Assembly: GCF_001465545.3 (NCBI RefSeq)
Contig: NZ_CP013480.3
Coordinates: 2,790,001 to 2,854,000 of the forward strand
Source of the DNA: Pandoraea norimbergensis
Lineage (GTDB): Bacteria > Pseudomonadota > Gammaproteobacteria > Burkholderiales > Burkholderiaceae
DNA: 64,000 bases
Reading direction: 5' to 3'
The notes beneath the pieces are model-generated. The model made no database searches and was not told the origin of the DNA. It saw only the letters and a program-made list of their open reading frames with translations. Positions 19,526 to 29,054 of the stretch are shown here, piece by piece; within the stretch, counting starts at the first letter, position 1; each line of letters begins with the position of its first letter. The translations under genes were made by a program, and so were the position numbers.

Positions 19526-19940
19526 TAGGGGGATCCGCGGGCTTGCCCCGCGGGTCACTCGCCGGACTTGCGGCGCAAGAAATTGCCAGCGGGGCGCTCG
19601 TCCTCGTTGATCGCAACGCGCTGACCGATTATCATCTCGATCCAGCGAAAGAGCGGACAGGACTCCTATCGACGTCCAGAGCCGCCGTGCCCATCGCGCT
19701 TCGCCACTTCCCCATGAACCGTGCATTTATCCCGTGCATGCGCTTCGCCTATTCGCCATTCGTGCTCGCGTCAGCGTGACAGAAAGGCGCATCCGATTGA
19801 TTGCCCCTCATCCTCGCGGAATCGTGCATTGCCGAAATGGGCCGTGCTGCCCGCCGGTCGAGTATTGATCCCTACCGCATGCCATGCCCGTACCAATGAA
19901 GCACCGCGACGCACGACCGATCCATCTTTCGCGTCAACGC
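19526..19940. other. Intergenic region before the TonB-dependent receptor
   Basis: This stretch of about 415 bp shows no supportable gene. A CCGCGGG-CTTGC-CCCGCGG hairpin at 19535-19553, without a T-tract, follows the importer operon and may end it. No clear Fur box precedes the receptor. Confidence 0.5.
19535..19553 (+). terminator. Hairpin after the ABC importer operon
   Basis: A seven-bp GC stem (CCGCGGG / CCCGCGG) lies 9 nt after the last stop codon. There is no T run, so it is only a possible terminator. Confidence 0.4.
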
Positions 19941-22109
19941 ATGAAAACACCCCAACCTCTCGTCATGGCGCTACTGCTGGCCACGGTCTTTTCGTCGGTG
20001 GCGCAGGCACAATCCCCGTCTGCGGCCGATACCGCCCTCAGGCCCGACGCCGTGCACAGCGAAGGTCAACTGGCGCCTACGACCGTGAGTGCATCGGCGT
20101 TGAGCGATACCGACCCGGCGCCGGGTGGTCAGGTCGCCAGAGGCGGGCGTGTGGGCATGCTTGGCGACAAAAGTGCCATGGAAACACCGTTTTCGGTGAC
20201 CAGCTACACGTCGGAGCGCATCGAGAACCAGCAGGCCGTTACGCTTGCCGAGGTGCTGAACGCCGTCCCATCGGTACGATTCACCGGACAAATCGGTGGC
20301 GTCACGGATTCCTTCTTCATTCGAGGCTTCCCGATCAATGAAGGCAATCTCTCTGAAGTTGCCTTCGACGGTGTCTACGGGGTGTCGCCGAATTACCACC
20401 TGTTCACCGAATACATCGAGCGTGTCGAAGTGCTGCGCGGTCCGGCAGCGTTGCTCTACGGTATGTCGCCGAATAGCGGCGTAGGCGGGGTGGTCAACAT
20501 CGTTCCCAAACGCGCGCTCGCCAAAGACCTGACGCGAGTCACCGTCGACTACGCCACCAAAAGTCAGGCAGGTGTCGCCGTGGACGTCAGCCGACGATTC
20601 GGCGATGAACGGCAGTGGGGCATTCGCTTCAACGGCTTGCACCGTCAGGGCGACACGGCACTGGACAACCAGTCGTCGCGTGCCGAGGTCGGCGCTTTGT
20701 CCTTGGACTACCGGGGGACACGCCTGCGCGCATCCCTTGATGTGATAGAGCAATACCAATGGGTCGATGCCCCGACCCGGCCATTTCTCGTCGCCGCTGG
20801 CATCCCGGTGCCGTCGGCCCCGAGCGGCGCACGTAACGTGACGCAGAAATGGGGTTGGTGGAAGTCCAACGATCTCTCGACGCTTGGGCACGTCGAGTAC
20901 GACCTGTCCGACAACGTGACGGTCTTCGCCGACGCAGGCACCGCAAAATCCGACGTTTCGCGGCTATCGGATCAAACACCGACGATTCTGGACGGCTTCG
21001 GCAACACATCGGCTGTCCCGCAGAACTGGAAATTTCAGGTCAATCGCACCACGCTCGACACCGGGGTCAGGGCGAACTTCCATACCGGTGGCGTCTCGCA
21101 CGCCGTGACCGCCCAAGCGAACTACTACACCGATCGTGTCGCCTCCGGCGCCAATTCCGGCACGGCGGTGCTGTCGAATATCTATTCGCCCATCGATCGG
21201 CCGGAGCAATTCATCGGCGCCCCAACGCGCGTCCCGCTGGCGTCTACGTCGACGCTCTCGGGCATCGCCTTGGCCGATACGATCGGCATGTTCGCCGACC
21301 GGCTGCAACTCACGCTCGGCCTGCGCGGACAACAGGTCAGGTCGAACAATTACAACGCCGTCACCGGTGCCGTTTCGACGGCTTATGACAAAAACGCCGT
21401 CACGCCGTTGGCCGGTGTGGTGTTCAAGGCAACGCAGGATATTTCGCTGTACGCCAATTACATCGAAGGGCTGAGCAGGGGCGACGTGGCCCCGACAACC
21501 GCGAGCAATGCGGGTGAAGTGTTCGCGCCCTACAAGACGCGACAAAAGGAAGTCGGCGTCAAGGTCGCCATGGGGGGCGTCATCGCGACGCTCGCGGCGT
21601 TCGAGATTACCAAGCCGAGCGGTTCGCTTAGCGGCACCGTGTACAGCGTGAACAGTGAGCAGCGCAATCGCGGGCTGGAACTCACGATGGCCGGTGAGCC
21701 TTATGCGGGCGTGCGGCTGATCGGTGGCCTGACTTGGCTGAATGCGCAGTTGACCAAGACGCCGAATGCCGCGACGCAGGGTAAGCGTCCTGTCGGCGTG
21801 CCGCAGCTCATGGCAAATGCCGGCGCGGAATGGGACGTGCGATGGGTGCCGGGCCTTACGCTGACCGGCGCAGTAACCTACACCGCAGACGAGAACGTCA
21901 ACCAGGCCAACACGCAGTCGGTGCCCTCATGGACGACGGTGGATCTGGGCGTTCGATACAAGACAAAGCTGGTCGGGAAAAGCACGACGTTCCGGGTGGG
22001 CGTGAACAATGTATTCGACCGGCACTACTGGTCGGGCGTGGCTTCCTACGGGACGATCTCGCTGGGGGCGCCGCGCACGCTTTACGCCTCGGCCGCCGTC
22101 GATTTCTGA
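19941..22109 (+). CDS. TonB-dependent outer-membrane receptor, siderophore type
   Basis: The 722-residue protein has a signal peptide MKTPQPLVMALLLATVFSSVAQA. A plug domain follows (METPFSVTSYTSERIENQQA, TLAEVLNAVPSVRF, SFFIRGFPIN, IERVEVLRGPAALLYGMSPNSGVGGVVNIVPKRA), then a 22-strand-type barrel ending in phenylalanine (ASAAVDF). The plug matches ferrichrome/catecholate-type receptors. I chose the ATG at 19941 because it opens the signal peptide; the frame extends upstream. No TonB, periplasmic binding protein or sigma factor is adjacent. It is the only such receptor in the window and lies 13 kb from the siderophore genes, so a link to that siderophore is possible but unproven. Confidence 0.88.
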   Translation: MKTPQPLVMALLLATVFSSVAQAQSPSAADTALRPDAVHSEGQLAPTTVSASALSDTDPAPGGQVARGGRVGMLGDKSAMETPFSVTSYTSERIENQQAVTLAEVLNAVPSVRFTGQIGGVTDSFFIRGFPINEGNLSEVAFDGVYGVSPNYHLFTEYIERVEVLRGPAALLYGMSPNSGVGGVVNIVPKRALAKDLTRVTVDYATKSQAGVAVDVSRRFGDERQWGIRFNGLHRQGDTALDNQSSRAEVGALSLDYRGTRLRASLDVIEQYQWVDAPTRPFLVAAGIPVPSAPSGARNVTQKWGWWKSNDLSTLGHVEYDLSDNVTVFADAGTAKSDVSRLSDQTPTILDGFGNTSAVPQNWKFQVNRTTLDTGVRANFHTGGVSHAVTAQANYYTDRVASGANSGTAVLSNIYSPIDRPEQFIGAPTRVPLASTSTLSGIALADTIGMFADRLQLTLGLRGQQVRSNNYNAVTGAVSTAYDKNAVTPLAGVVFKATQDISLYANYIEGLSRGDVAPTTASNAGEVFAPYKTRQKEVGVKVAMGGVIATLAAFEITKPSGSLSGTVYSVNSEQRNRGLELTMAGEPYAGVRLIGGLTWLNAQLTKTPNAATQGKRPVGVPQLMANAGAEWDVRWVPGLTLTGAVTYTADENVNQANTQSVPSWTTVDLGVRYKTKLVGKSTTFRVGVNNVFDRHYWSGVASYGTISLGAPRTLYASAAVDF

Positions 22110-22134
22110 TCGTCTGATCTGGGCGCGGGCTGCC

Positions 22135-23505
22135 TCAGCCCGTCGCCACGCCCCAGATGCGTTTGCGGTTCAACAGCAGGGGGATCGCGCCGATGGCGAT
22201 ACCGCCCATCCCGACGATATTCGTCACCCAGTCGAAGGTCGGGATGCTGTAGAGCGCGATAAAGAACAGAAAGGCGCCGCTCGCCACCGGCCAGATCACG
22301 TGGGTCACCGCAACCCAAGGCCCTTGGGTCAGCACCTTTCGGTAGTACCAGCCACAGGCGAACCCGGTCAGCCCGAGATAGAAGCAAATCTGGAAGCCGA
22401 TGGCCGTAATCGAGTCTTGCAGGATCACATTGATGGTCGGTAGGTAAGACGACATCAACAGCAGTACGAGTCCGGTGATCCAGATGAAGAAGATGGCGAT
22501 GTGGGGCGTTCGCCAGCGGGGATGCAGGCGCGCATAACGGTGGTGGAGGGCGCCGTCGCGGCTTTTGGCGAACAGCGTGCGCGTGAACTGCAACATCTGC
22601 GTCTCGACCGTGCCCACCGTGCTCAGCAACACCGCGATGATCGCGACGTAACCCCACGTCGGCCCGAGCAGCTTCTCGGCAATGGCGAAAATGATGTTCG
22701 TGTTGTAGTGCTGGATCTCGGCGTCCGACAGCCCGAGCAGCGCGATGACAATGAAGACGAGGAAAAACACCATCAGGAACACCATCGACCAGAACGCCGC
22801 CCGGCCCGGGGTACGGTTCGCGTCGCGCGTCTCTTCGCTGAGGTTCATGGTCACGTCCCAGCCATAAAAGAAGAAGATCGCCACCAGCGCGCCACTGGCG
22901 AACGTCTTGGGCGTGAACGCCAAGGGCCAGAACCAGCCCCATGAGAACGCATGCTGCTGCGCATGCGAGAACACAAAGAAGCTCGCGACGATGATCACGA
23001 GCAGGATGATGCCCTCGACGACCGTCATGAGCACCTGCACATAACTGGTGAGCTTGATGCCCTTGACCACCACCGCACTGACGAAGGTCAGCCACGCGGC
23101 CGCGATCAGCGTCACGTAGTGCACGTTATTCATCATGGGGCGATTGAAGATCAGCAGCGTGGCATTGGCCGCCGGAATCATGGCGGAGACCATGAACACG
23201 CAGCACAGCACCAGCAGCGCCCACCCGGCAAAGAAGCCAAGGCCGCGGCCGAAAACCATGCTGACCCACGAATAGGACGTACCGGCGCTCGCCAGCGCGC
23301 GGTTCATGTTGATGAACGCGTAGGCAATGCCGAACATGATGAGCCCGCACACCAGAATGCTGGCCGGCGAGAGGGTGCCGGCCGTCCCGATGATCGTGGA
23401 CGTCGTGATTTCGATGCTGTAGGCGGGCGCGGTGCCCGCGATACCCATGATCACGGATTCGACGATACCCAGCGAGTCGGCGTTGAGCTTGGCGGGTGAG
23501 TCCAT
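22135..23505 (-). CDS. APC-superfamily amino acid/amine permease
   Basis: The 456-residue protein has about 12 membrane segments. The unwound first helix typical of the family is visible (SVIMGIAGTAPAYSIE), as is FFFYGWDVTMNLSEETRDANRTPGRA after helix 5. I chose the ATG at 23505 (MDSPAKLNADSLG) because the upstream extension has no membrane-protein character. It is divergent from an MHS symporter across a short region with a perfect inverted repeat. The substrate is not identifiable; amino acids or polyamines are the usual cargo. Confidence 0.85.
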   Translation of the reverse strand: MDSPAKLNADSLGIVESVIMGIAGTAPAYSIEITTSTIIGTAGTLSPASILVCGLIMFGIAYAFINMNRALASAGTSYSWVSMVFGRGLGFFAGWALLVLCCVFMVSAMIPAANATLLIFNRPMMNNVHYVTLIAAAWLTFVSAVVVKGIKLTSYVQVLMTVVEGIILLVIIVASFFVFSHAQQHAFSWGWFWPLAFTPKTFASGALVAIFFFYGWDVTMNLSEETRDANRTPGRAAFWSMVFLMVFFLVFIVIALLGLSDAEIQHYNTNIIFAIAEKLLGPTWGYVAIIAVLLSTVGTVETQMLQFTRTLFAKSRDGALHHRYARLHPRWRTPHIAIFFIWITGLVLLLMSSYLPTINVILQDSITAIGFQICFYLGLTGFACGWYYRKVLTQGPWVAVTHVIWPVASGAFLFFIALYSIPTFDWVTNIVGMGGIAIGAIPLLLNRKRIWGVATG

Positions 23506-23644
23506 GGGCACGCAACTCGCGGTTGTCGTCGATGGGTCGACTTTTACTCCGAGCCGGACCAACAGACAAGTCAGATTGTCCCGCGAATCTGTCAATTCCA
23601 CACAATTTCAATCAGAAAGAAATTTCACAGAAATTCACCGAATA

Positions 23645-23662
23645 ATTTCACATAGGTGAAAT
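23645..23662. promoter_or_regulatory. Perfect inverted repeat between divergent transporter genes
   Basis: ATTTCAC-ATAG-GTGAAAT is a perfect 7+4+7 inverted repeat. Two more ATTTCAC/AATTCAC half-copies lie just upstream (about 23622-23640). It looks like a regulator site shared by the permease and the symporter; the regulator is unknown. Confidence 0.5.
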
Positions 23663-23740
23663 CTCTAATATCGACGCGGAATTCGGCTGCCCAGAATGCA
23701 GGCTCAGATCACTGCAACGCCTCGCCCTGGAAGGTCGCAT

Positions 23741-25036
23741 ATGGATACCACCGAAATCGGCTGTTTCACTACCCGGCAGCCCCGCAAGGGAAACCGGACC
23801 CGCGATGTGATCGCGGCGAACTTTGGCACGTTCTTCGAGTGGTTCGATTTGCTGGTGTACGCGATGTTCGCGATCACCATCTCGAAACTGTTCTTCCCGC
23901 AGGGCGATCCGCAATCGGCGCTGCTGTTCAGCCTGATGACGTTCGCAAGCTCGTTCCTGATCCGGCCGGTCGGGGCGGTGGTGTTGGGCATGATGGCCGA
24001 CAAGGTCGGCCGGCGCGCCACCTTGAGCTTCGCGGCCATGCTGATGTTGGCCGGCACGGTGCTGATCGCCGTATCGCCGACCTATGACACGATCGGCGTC
24101 TGGGCGCCGGTGATTCTCGTCACGGGGCGTTTGCTGCAAGGCTTCTCGGTGGGCGGGGAGTTCGGTACCGCCAACTCGTATCTGACGGAGCAGAGCGCTT
24201 CGCGCAAGGCATTTTTCGCCAGCCTCCAATTCTCGGCATCGGGCCTCGCCGTGCTGGCCGCGTCGCTGTTCGCGTACTTCCTGAACCACTTCCTCACGAC
24301 GGACCAGATCAATTCGTGGGGCTGGCGTCTGCCGTTCTTGTTCGGCTGCCTGATCGGGCCGGTCGGCCTGTACATCCGCTCGAAGATCGAAGAAACGGCC
24401 GACTTCGAACAGGTCAAGCGCACGGGTGCCACGGTGCAGAACCCGCTGGCCGAGACGTTCCGGTCGCACAAGCGCTTCGTGCTGATTGGCGCCGTGGTCG
24501 CAGCCGCCGGCGTGGTGGCCAGCTTCCTGAACCTCTACATGCCGACGTTCGCAATCAACAATCTGGGGCTGACCAAAGACGACGCCTTCATCGCCTCGAT
24601 TTGCAGCGGTGTGGTCTGTACGTTCGTGCCGATGTTCGGTGGTATCGCCGCCGACCGGTTGGGCACAGTGAAGGTGATGCGCACGGCGTTGATTCTCGGC
24701 GTGATTCTGGTGTTCCCGCTGTTCCAGATGCTGACGCGCTCGCCGTCACTGCTGACGCTGGCCGTCTTCCAGTGCACGCTGTCGTTCGTGTTCTACAGCT
24801 TCTACTACGCGCCGATCGGTTCGCTGCTCTCGCAATTGTTCCCGACGTCGTGCCGCACGACCGGGGTGTCGATCGCCTACGTGGTCGCGCAGACGTTCTT
24901 CGGCGGCATTACGCCGCTGGTGGTCGGCTTCATGGTCAAAGCGACGGGCAGTGTGATGGCCCCGGCGTACTACATCGTGATTATTGCCGTGTTCGCGCTG
25001 ATGGGGCTGTACGCCAGCCGCAAGCATGTGACGTGA
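23741..25036 (+). CDS. MFS metabolite:H+ symporter (MHS family)
   Basis: The 431-residue carrier has 12 predicted helices. MHS features include NFGTFFEWFDLLVYAMFA in helix 1, RPVGAVVLGMMADKVGRR in the 2-3 loop, and GFSVGGEFGTANSYLTEQ in helix 5. The ATG at 23741 has AAGG about 8 bases upstream. MHS members move organic acids (citrate, 2-oxoglutarate, shikimate), betaine or proline; the cargo cannot be told from sequence. It is followed by a strong terminator and is probably monocistronic. Confidence 0.88.
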   Translation: MDTTEIGCFTTRQPRKGNRTRDVIAANFGTFFEWFDLLVYAMFAITISKLFFPQGDPQSALLFSLMTFASSFLIRPVGAVVLGMMADKVGRRATLSFAAMLMLAGTVLIAVSPTYDTIGVWAPVILVTGRLLQGFSVGGEFGTANSYLTEQSASRKAFFASLQFSASGLAVLAASLFAYFLNHFLTTDQINSWGWRLPFLFGCLIGPVGLYIRSKIEETADFEQVKRTGATVQNPLAETFRSHKRFVLIGAVVAAAGVVASFLNLYMPTFAINNLGLTKDDAFIASICSGVVCTFVPMFGGIAADRLGTVKVMRTALILGVILVFPLFQMLTRSPSLLTLAVFQCTLSFVFYSFYYAPIGSLLSQLFPTSCRTTGVSIAYVVAQTFFGGITPLVVGFMVKATGSVMAPAYYIVIIAVFALMGLYASRKHVT

Positions 25037-25125
25037 TGGCGCGAAGTGAGAGCCAGAGTGAGAGCCAGCGAGACCCGGCGAGGTCTCGCAACGCCTCATA
25101 CCGCCCAGACTAGCTAACGTTTCAG

Positions 25126-25157
25126 CCCGGCCGCCCCTCAGGGGTTGCCGGGTTTTT
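25126..25157 (+). terminator. Rho-independent terminator after the MHS symporter
   Basis: A CCCGGC / GCCGGG outer stem with an inner CCCCT-AGGGG stem is followed by TTTTT. Confidence 0.85.
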
Positions 25158-25333
25158 GGCTTTGGTGAGGCCACAGCAGATCAACGGGTACTGGTGCGCC
25201 GATCGTATGCAGTTTCTGCAACAGCAACGCTTATTGATGCCATTGTCTGCACGGCAGTGCTGCGCCAAGATGGTTTCACGTGCTGCCCCCTGATGCCCCG
25301 CACCGCACGAGGGCAAGCCCTTTGGAGTTCACG

Positions 25334-26245
25334 ATGAATATTCGACAACTAGAAGCCTTCCGCGCCACCGTCATGGCCGGCACCGTCAATGGGGCGGCGG
25401 AAATGCTCGGGACGTCGCAATCGACCGTCAGCCGGCTGATCGGCCACCTTGAGCGTTCGCTCGCGCTGCCGTTGTTCGATCGGGCCAATGGCCGTCTCGC
25501 CGTCACGCCCGAGGGCCAGTTGATCTTCGAGCAAGCCGAGCACGCTTACCGGTCGTACGAGCGCATTCGGGAGTTGGCTGGCGATGTCAGGCAAAACCGC
25601 GTCGGCCACATCGCCATCGCGTGCATGCCGGCGTTGGGTCTGAGCTTTCTGCCGGGCGTCATCAAGGCGTTCTGCGAGAAGTACCCGGGCGTGACGATCT
25701 CGCTGGAGATCCAGTCGTCGACGCGTGTGGAGGACTGGATTGCCGCGCAGCAGACGGATTTCGGTCTGGCCGAGCTGCCGTTCTCACGCGCCGACGTCGC
25801 CGTCGACGAGTTCTGCCGGGTGCCTTACTACGCCATTCTGCCGCCGGGCCACGCGCTGGCGGCCAAGCGTGAGTTGCAGCCGCGCGATGTCGACGGCTTG
25901 CCGTTCATCTCGATGACCAGCGTCTGTCAGGTGCGCCATCACGTCGACCAGTTTTTCGACGCGCATGGCGTTCGCCGCGTGACGTCGCTGGAGACGTCCT
26001 ATCTGCAAGCGGTCAGCGAATTCGTCCATCTGGGCATGGGTGTTGCGTTGGCCGATCCGTTCACAGTACATGCCAATCTCGATCGGGTCGTGGCAAGACC
26101 GATGCGTCCAAGTCTCGATTTCGGCGTGGGCCTGCTGTATCCGCGGCACCGGCCACTACCGAAGGTTTGCCGCACCTTCATTGCGTTCATGCGCGACTAC
26201 CGCGACCGGTGTTTCGCCGAGGTTGCGGCGCGCTGCGGTGTTTAG
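25334..26245 (+). CDS. LysR-family transcriptional regulator
   Basis: The 303-residue protein has an N-terminal winged helix (MNIRQLEAFRATVMAGTVNGAAEMLGTSQSTVSRLIGHLE, residues 1-39, broken here by no gap) and a periplasmic-binding-like effector domain from about residue 90. The ATG at 25334 has GGAG upstream. It lies 58 nt before the flavin monooxygenase gene on the same strand, so it may control that gene or be co-transcribed with it. The effector is unknown. Confidence 0.9.
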   Translation: MNIRQLEAFRATVMAGTVNGAAEMLGTSQSTVSRLIGHLERSLALPLFDRANGRLAVTPEGQLIFEQAEHAYRSYERIRELAGDVRQNRVGHIAIACMPALGLSFLPGVIKAFCEKYPGVTISLEIQSSTRVEDWIAAQQTDFGLAELPFSRADVAVDEFCRVPYYAILPPGHALAAKRELQPRDVDGLPFISMTSVCQVRHHVDQFFDAHGVRRVTSLETSYLQAVSEFVHLGMGVALADPFTVHANLDRVVARPMRPSLDFGVGLLYPRHRPLPKVCRTFIAFMRDYRDRCFAEVAARCGV

Positions 26246-26303
26246 CGTGCTACCAGTCAATCCATCACCCCCATCCGTCAGCTTTTGAAAAGAGACCGCC
26301 CCC

Positions 26304-27632
26304 ATGACGACTGATCGCAAAATAAAACTCGGCTTGTCGATGCGCTACCTCGGCTACCACGTAGCCGCGTGGCGCCACCCAGACGTACCGGCCGCGGGCG
26401 CGCTCGACTACCGTTACTTTCTGGCGAATGCGCAGAAAGCCGAAGCCGCCAAGTTCGACATGATCTTCTTCGCCGACGGGCTGGGCATCCGGGCGCAGGA
26501 CAATCCGCGCGGCGCACTGGCCCGGGACATGCGCAACGCCGAGCTGGAGCCGCTCACGCTCTTGGCTGCGATTGCCGCGCACACGTCCAATATCGGTCTG
26601 GTTGCGACCGCCTCGACAACTTACAACGAGCCGTTTCACGTGGCCCGCAAATACGCGTCGATCGACCACATCAGCGGCGGGCGTGCCGGCTGGAACGTGG
26701 TGACGTCGTGGTCGAACGAGGAGGCACGCAACTTCGGCCGTGACGAGCATTTGGGCTACGAGGAGCGCTACGAGCGTGCCGACGAGTTCGTCGAAGTCGT
26801 CAAATCGCTGTGGCAAAGCTGGGAAGACGATGCGTTTGTCCGAGACAAGGCGAGCGGCGTGTTCTACGACGAAGACAAGCTGCATGTGCCGAACCACGCG
26901 GGGAAACACTTTCAGGTCCGTGGCCCGCTGAATTCCGCGCGAACGCCGCAGGGGCGGCCGCTCATCGTACAGGCGGGCGCCTCGGAAGCCGGGCGGGCGC
27001 TGGCAGCGCGCGAAGCCGATGTGGTCTACAGCAATTCGCACAACCTCGCGCACGCACAGGCGTACTACCGGGATCTGAAGGGGCGACTTGCCGCCCATGG
27101 CCGCGCGCCGGACGATCTGCTGATCATGCCGGGACTGACGCCATTCGTCGGTCGAACCCGGCAGGAAGCACAGGACAAGTTCGACCAGTTGCAGGCACTC
27201 ATCGACCCGATCAGCGGGCTGGCCAGCCTGTATGACGCGCTGGGCGATTTGTCGGGCTATCCCGTGGATGGACCGGTGCCGCAGGTCGAACCCAGCCGCA
27301 ACATCCGCAGCATTGCCGACAACCTGCTCGCGATGGCGCGCGACGAGCACCTGACGATCCGTCAGTTGTATCAACGCGTGGCCGCGACTTACACCGTGCG
27401 AATGGTGATCGGCACCCCGGCGGATGTCGTCGATCAGATGGAGGAATGGTTCAGCAACGAGGCCGCCGACGGTTTCAATATCTGCCCGGCCACACTGCCG
27501 CACGGTATCGACGACATGGCCGAGCTGGTCGTGCCTGAGTTGCGTCGCCGGGGACTGTTCCGCAGCGAGTACGAAGGCACAACGCTACGCGGCAACCTCG
27601 GGCTGAAGCCGCTGACGCACCGGCAAGGCTGA
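26304..27632 (+). CDS. LLM-class FMN-dependent monooxygenase (NtaA/SnaA/DszA group)
   Basis: The 442-residue protein has the bacterial-luciferase-like fold. The group is marked by AEAAKFDMIFFADGLGIR near residue 48, GLVATASTTYNEPFHVARKYASIDHISGGRAGWNVVTS near 100, the pair NFGRDEHLGYEERYERADEFVEV, and the phosphate-binding PLIVQAGASEAGRALAAREADVVY. These enzymes use FMNH2 from a partner reductase to oxygenate aminocarboxylates, sulfides or sulfonates. A matching reductase gene begins 8 nt downstream. The substrate is unknown. Confidence 0.9.
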   Translation: MTTDRKIKLGLSMRYLGYHVAAWRHPDVPAAGALDYRYFLANAQKAEAAKFDMIFFADGLGIRAQDNPRGALARDMRNAELEPLTLLAAIAAHTSNIGLVATASTTYNEPFHVARKYASIDHISGGRAGWNVVTSWSNEEARNFGRDEHLGYEERYERADEFVEVVKSLWQSWEDDAFVRDKASGVFYDEDKLHVPNHAGKHFQVRGPLNSARTPQGRPLIVQAGASEAGRALAAREADVVYSNSHNLAHAQAYYRDLKGRLAAHGRAPDDLLIMPGLTPFVGRTRQEAQDKFDQLQALIDPISGLASLYDALGDLSGYPVDGPVPQVEPSRNIRSIADNLLAMARDEHLTIRQLYQRVAATYTVRMVIGTPADVVDQMEEWFSNEAADGFNICPATLPHGIDDMAELVVPELRRRGLFRSEYEGTTLRGNLGLKPLTHRQG

Positions 27633-27640
27633 ACGACATC

Positions 27641-28141
27641 ATGACTTCCACCGTCCAGATCCCAGATTTTCAGCAGGCAATGGCGTCGTTCCCCGGCGGC
27701 ATCACGGCCGTGACGACGCGTAGCGCCGATGGCCCCATCGGCATCATCGCCACCGCCGTATGCAGCCTTTCGGCCGAGCCGCCGTCGATTCTCGTCTGCG
27801 TCCACAAACGTGCGTCGGTGCACGACGTCATTCTCGAGGCCGGGCGTTTTGCGGTGAATCTGCTATCGACTGGCCATCGCGAGCTCGTCGCGCGCTTTCA
27901 GCAAGAACGTGGGGCAGCGCGCTTCGAGGCCGACCTATGGACGCAACTCGAGACGGGGGCGCCGATTCTCGCCAACGCTGCGGTGGCGCTCGACTGCACG
28001 CTGCTCAATACACACGACGGCTACTCCCACACGATCATCGTCGGCGCGGTCGCGGCCACCCGTGTCGGCACGACGCCGGACGCCAGTTGCCTGCTCTGGC
28101 ACGACAGAACTTATGCGCAAAGCAAACCGCTGACAGTGTGA
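27641..28141 (+). CDS. Flavin reductase (NtaB/HpaC-like) partner of the LLM monooxygenase
   Basis: The 166-residue split-barrel flavin reductase would supply FMNH2. It has FPGGITAVTTRSADGPIGIIATAVCSLSAEPPSILVCV at the N-terminus and RFAVNLLSTGHRELVARF mid-protein, both characteristic. The start is 8 nt after the monooxygenase stop, so the two form a two-component system. It is of normal length for the family. Confidence 0.9.
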   Translation: MTSTVQIPDFQQAMASFPGGITAVTTRSADGPIGIIATAVCSLSAEPPSILVCVHKRASVHDVILEAGRFAVNLLSTGHRELVARFQQERGAARFEADLWTQLETGAPILANAAVALDCTLLNTHDGYSHTIIVGAVAATRVGTTPDASCLLWHDRTYAQSKPLTV

Positions 28142-28193
28142 GGTGACAAATAACGACAGAGGGGTGGGGGGATCCGGATTGACGCCATATCGA

Positions 28194-28222
28194 AATCACT
28201 CTAATCTTTTTGAAGTGTGATT
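28194..28222. promoter_or_regulatory. Imperfect inverted repeat upstream of the XRE-cupin regulator
   Basis: AATCACTCT and AGTGTGATT are inverted arms with one mismatch and an 11-nt AT-rich spacer, about 70 bp before the regulator start. It may be an autoregulatory site. Confidence 0.35.
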
Positions 28223-28292
28223 GAAATTCGTCGGACGTACGTTTCACACGTCCTCGTTTGCGTCTCTCTGGTGTTCCCGATCCCTTTTTGCC

Positions 28293-28988
28293 ATGTCATC
28301 GAAGCCGAAAGCCGTCACCGCCGCACCGCTGTCCGCGTTCTCCGAGTCTGACCCCGAGGCGTCCGGCCGTGTTGCCGACGAACTGGACCCCGAGGTGCAG
28401 GCCAGCGATATGGAGTTGGGTATGCGTTTGCGTGCGATGCGCACCGAGCGCAAGTTCACGCTCAAGGACCTTGCGGCACGCGCCAACATGTCGATCGGCA
28501 TGCTGAGCCAGATCGAACGTGGCGTGAGTTCCCCGTCGATGCGCTCGCTGCGTCAGCTCTGTCATGCGCTGGGCGTGGATGGGGCGGCGCTGTTCACGTC
28601 GATGCCCGCTGTGGCAGAGGACGCGCCGAGCACCACCACCGAGCCAAGCGAGTTCGTCGTCTGGGCGAGCCAGCGCAAACCGCTGCGACTTGCCGGATCG
28701 GGCGTCACAAAGTCACGCATCACGCCGCTCAATTGCGCGTCGCTCGAAGCTTTCATGATGGAGCTCGAACCCGGCGCAGCGTCCGATTCGAACCTGTTGG
28801 TGCAAAGCGGCGACAAGGTGGGCTACGTGCTCTCCGGCAAGTTGCGCGTCTTCATCGACGACACCACGCTGGTCCTCGGCCCCGGCGACACCTACGGCTT
28901 CACTGGTAACCGCCCGTATCGCTGGGAGAACGCGTGGGACGAACCCACGGTGTTCATGGTCGTGAACAGCAACCACTTCTACGTCTGA
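28293..28988 (+). CDS. XRE-family regulator with C-terminal cupin sensor
   Basis: The 231-residue protein has a 40-residue variable N-terminus and a lambda-type helix-turn-helix (MRLRAMRTERKFTLKDLAARANMS.., residues ~45-100). A cupin_2 domain at about 150-225 has LLVQSGDKVGYVLSGKLRVFID and LGPGDTYGF. This layout is typical of local regulators of amine and amino acid catabolism (PuuR, SutR). The ATG at 28293 is preferred to the upstream frame, which crosses the promoter. It precedes an amine-oxidase-like gene and a small cupin on the same strand, the likely regulated genes. Confidence 0.87.
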   Translation: MSSKPKAVTAAPLSAFSESDPEASGRVADELDPEVQASDMELGMRLRAMRTERKFTLKDLAARANMSIGMLSQIERGVSSPSMRSLRQLCHALGVDGAALFTSMPAVAEDAPSTTTEPSEFVVWASQRKPLRLAGSGVTKSRITPLNCASLEAFMMELEPGAASDSNLLVQSGDKVGYVLSGKLRVFIDDTTLVLGPGDTYGFTGNRPYRWENAWDEPTVFMVVNSNHFYV

Positions 28989-29054
28989 GCGCAGTAGCAG
29001 TGCAGAAGCTGCGCGAACTCCCGGATTCTTTCTCCTATTGTCGGCAGGTAATTT

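Noticed and set aside
19621..19639. A GATTATCAT element resembling half a Fur box before the receptor
   Set aside because: Only about 9 of 19 consensus positions match, and it lies 300 bp from the start codon.
19543..19779. A 78-codon plus-strand frame between the importer and the receptor
   Set aside because: No ribosome site, no similarity I can recognise and no clear initiation context; better treated as non-coding.
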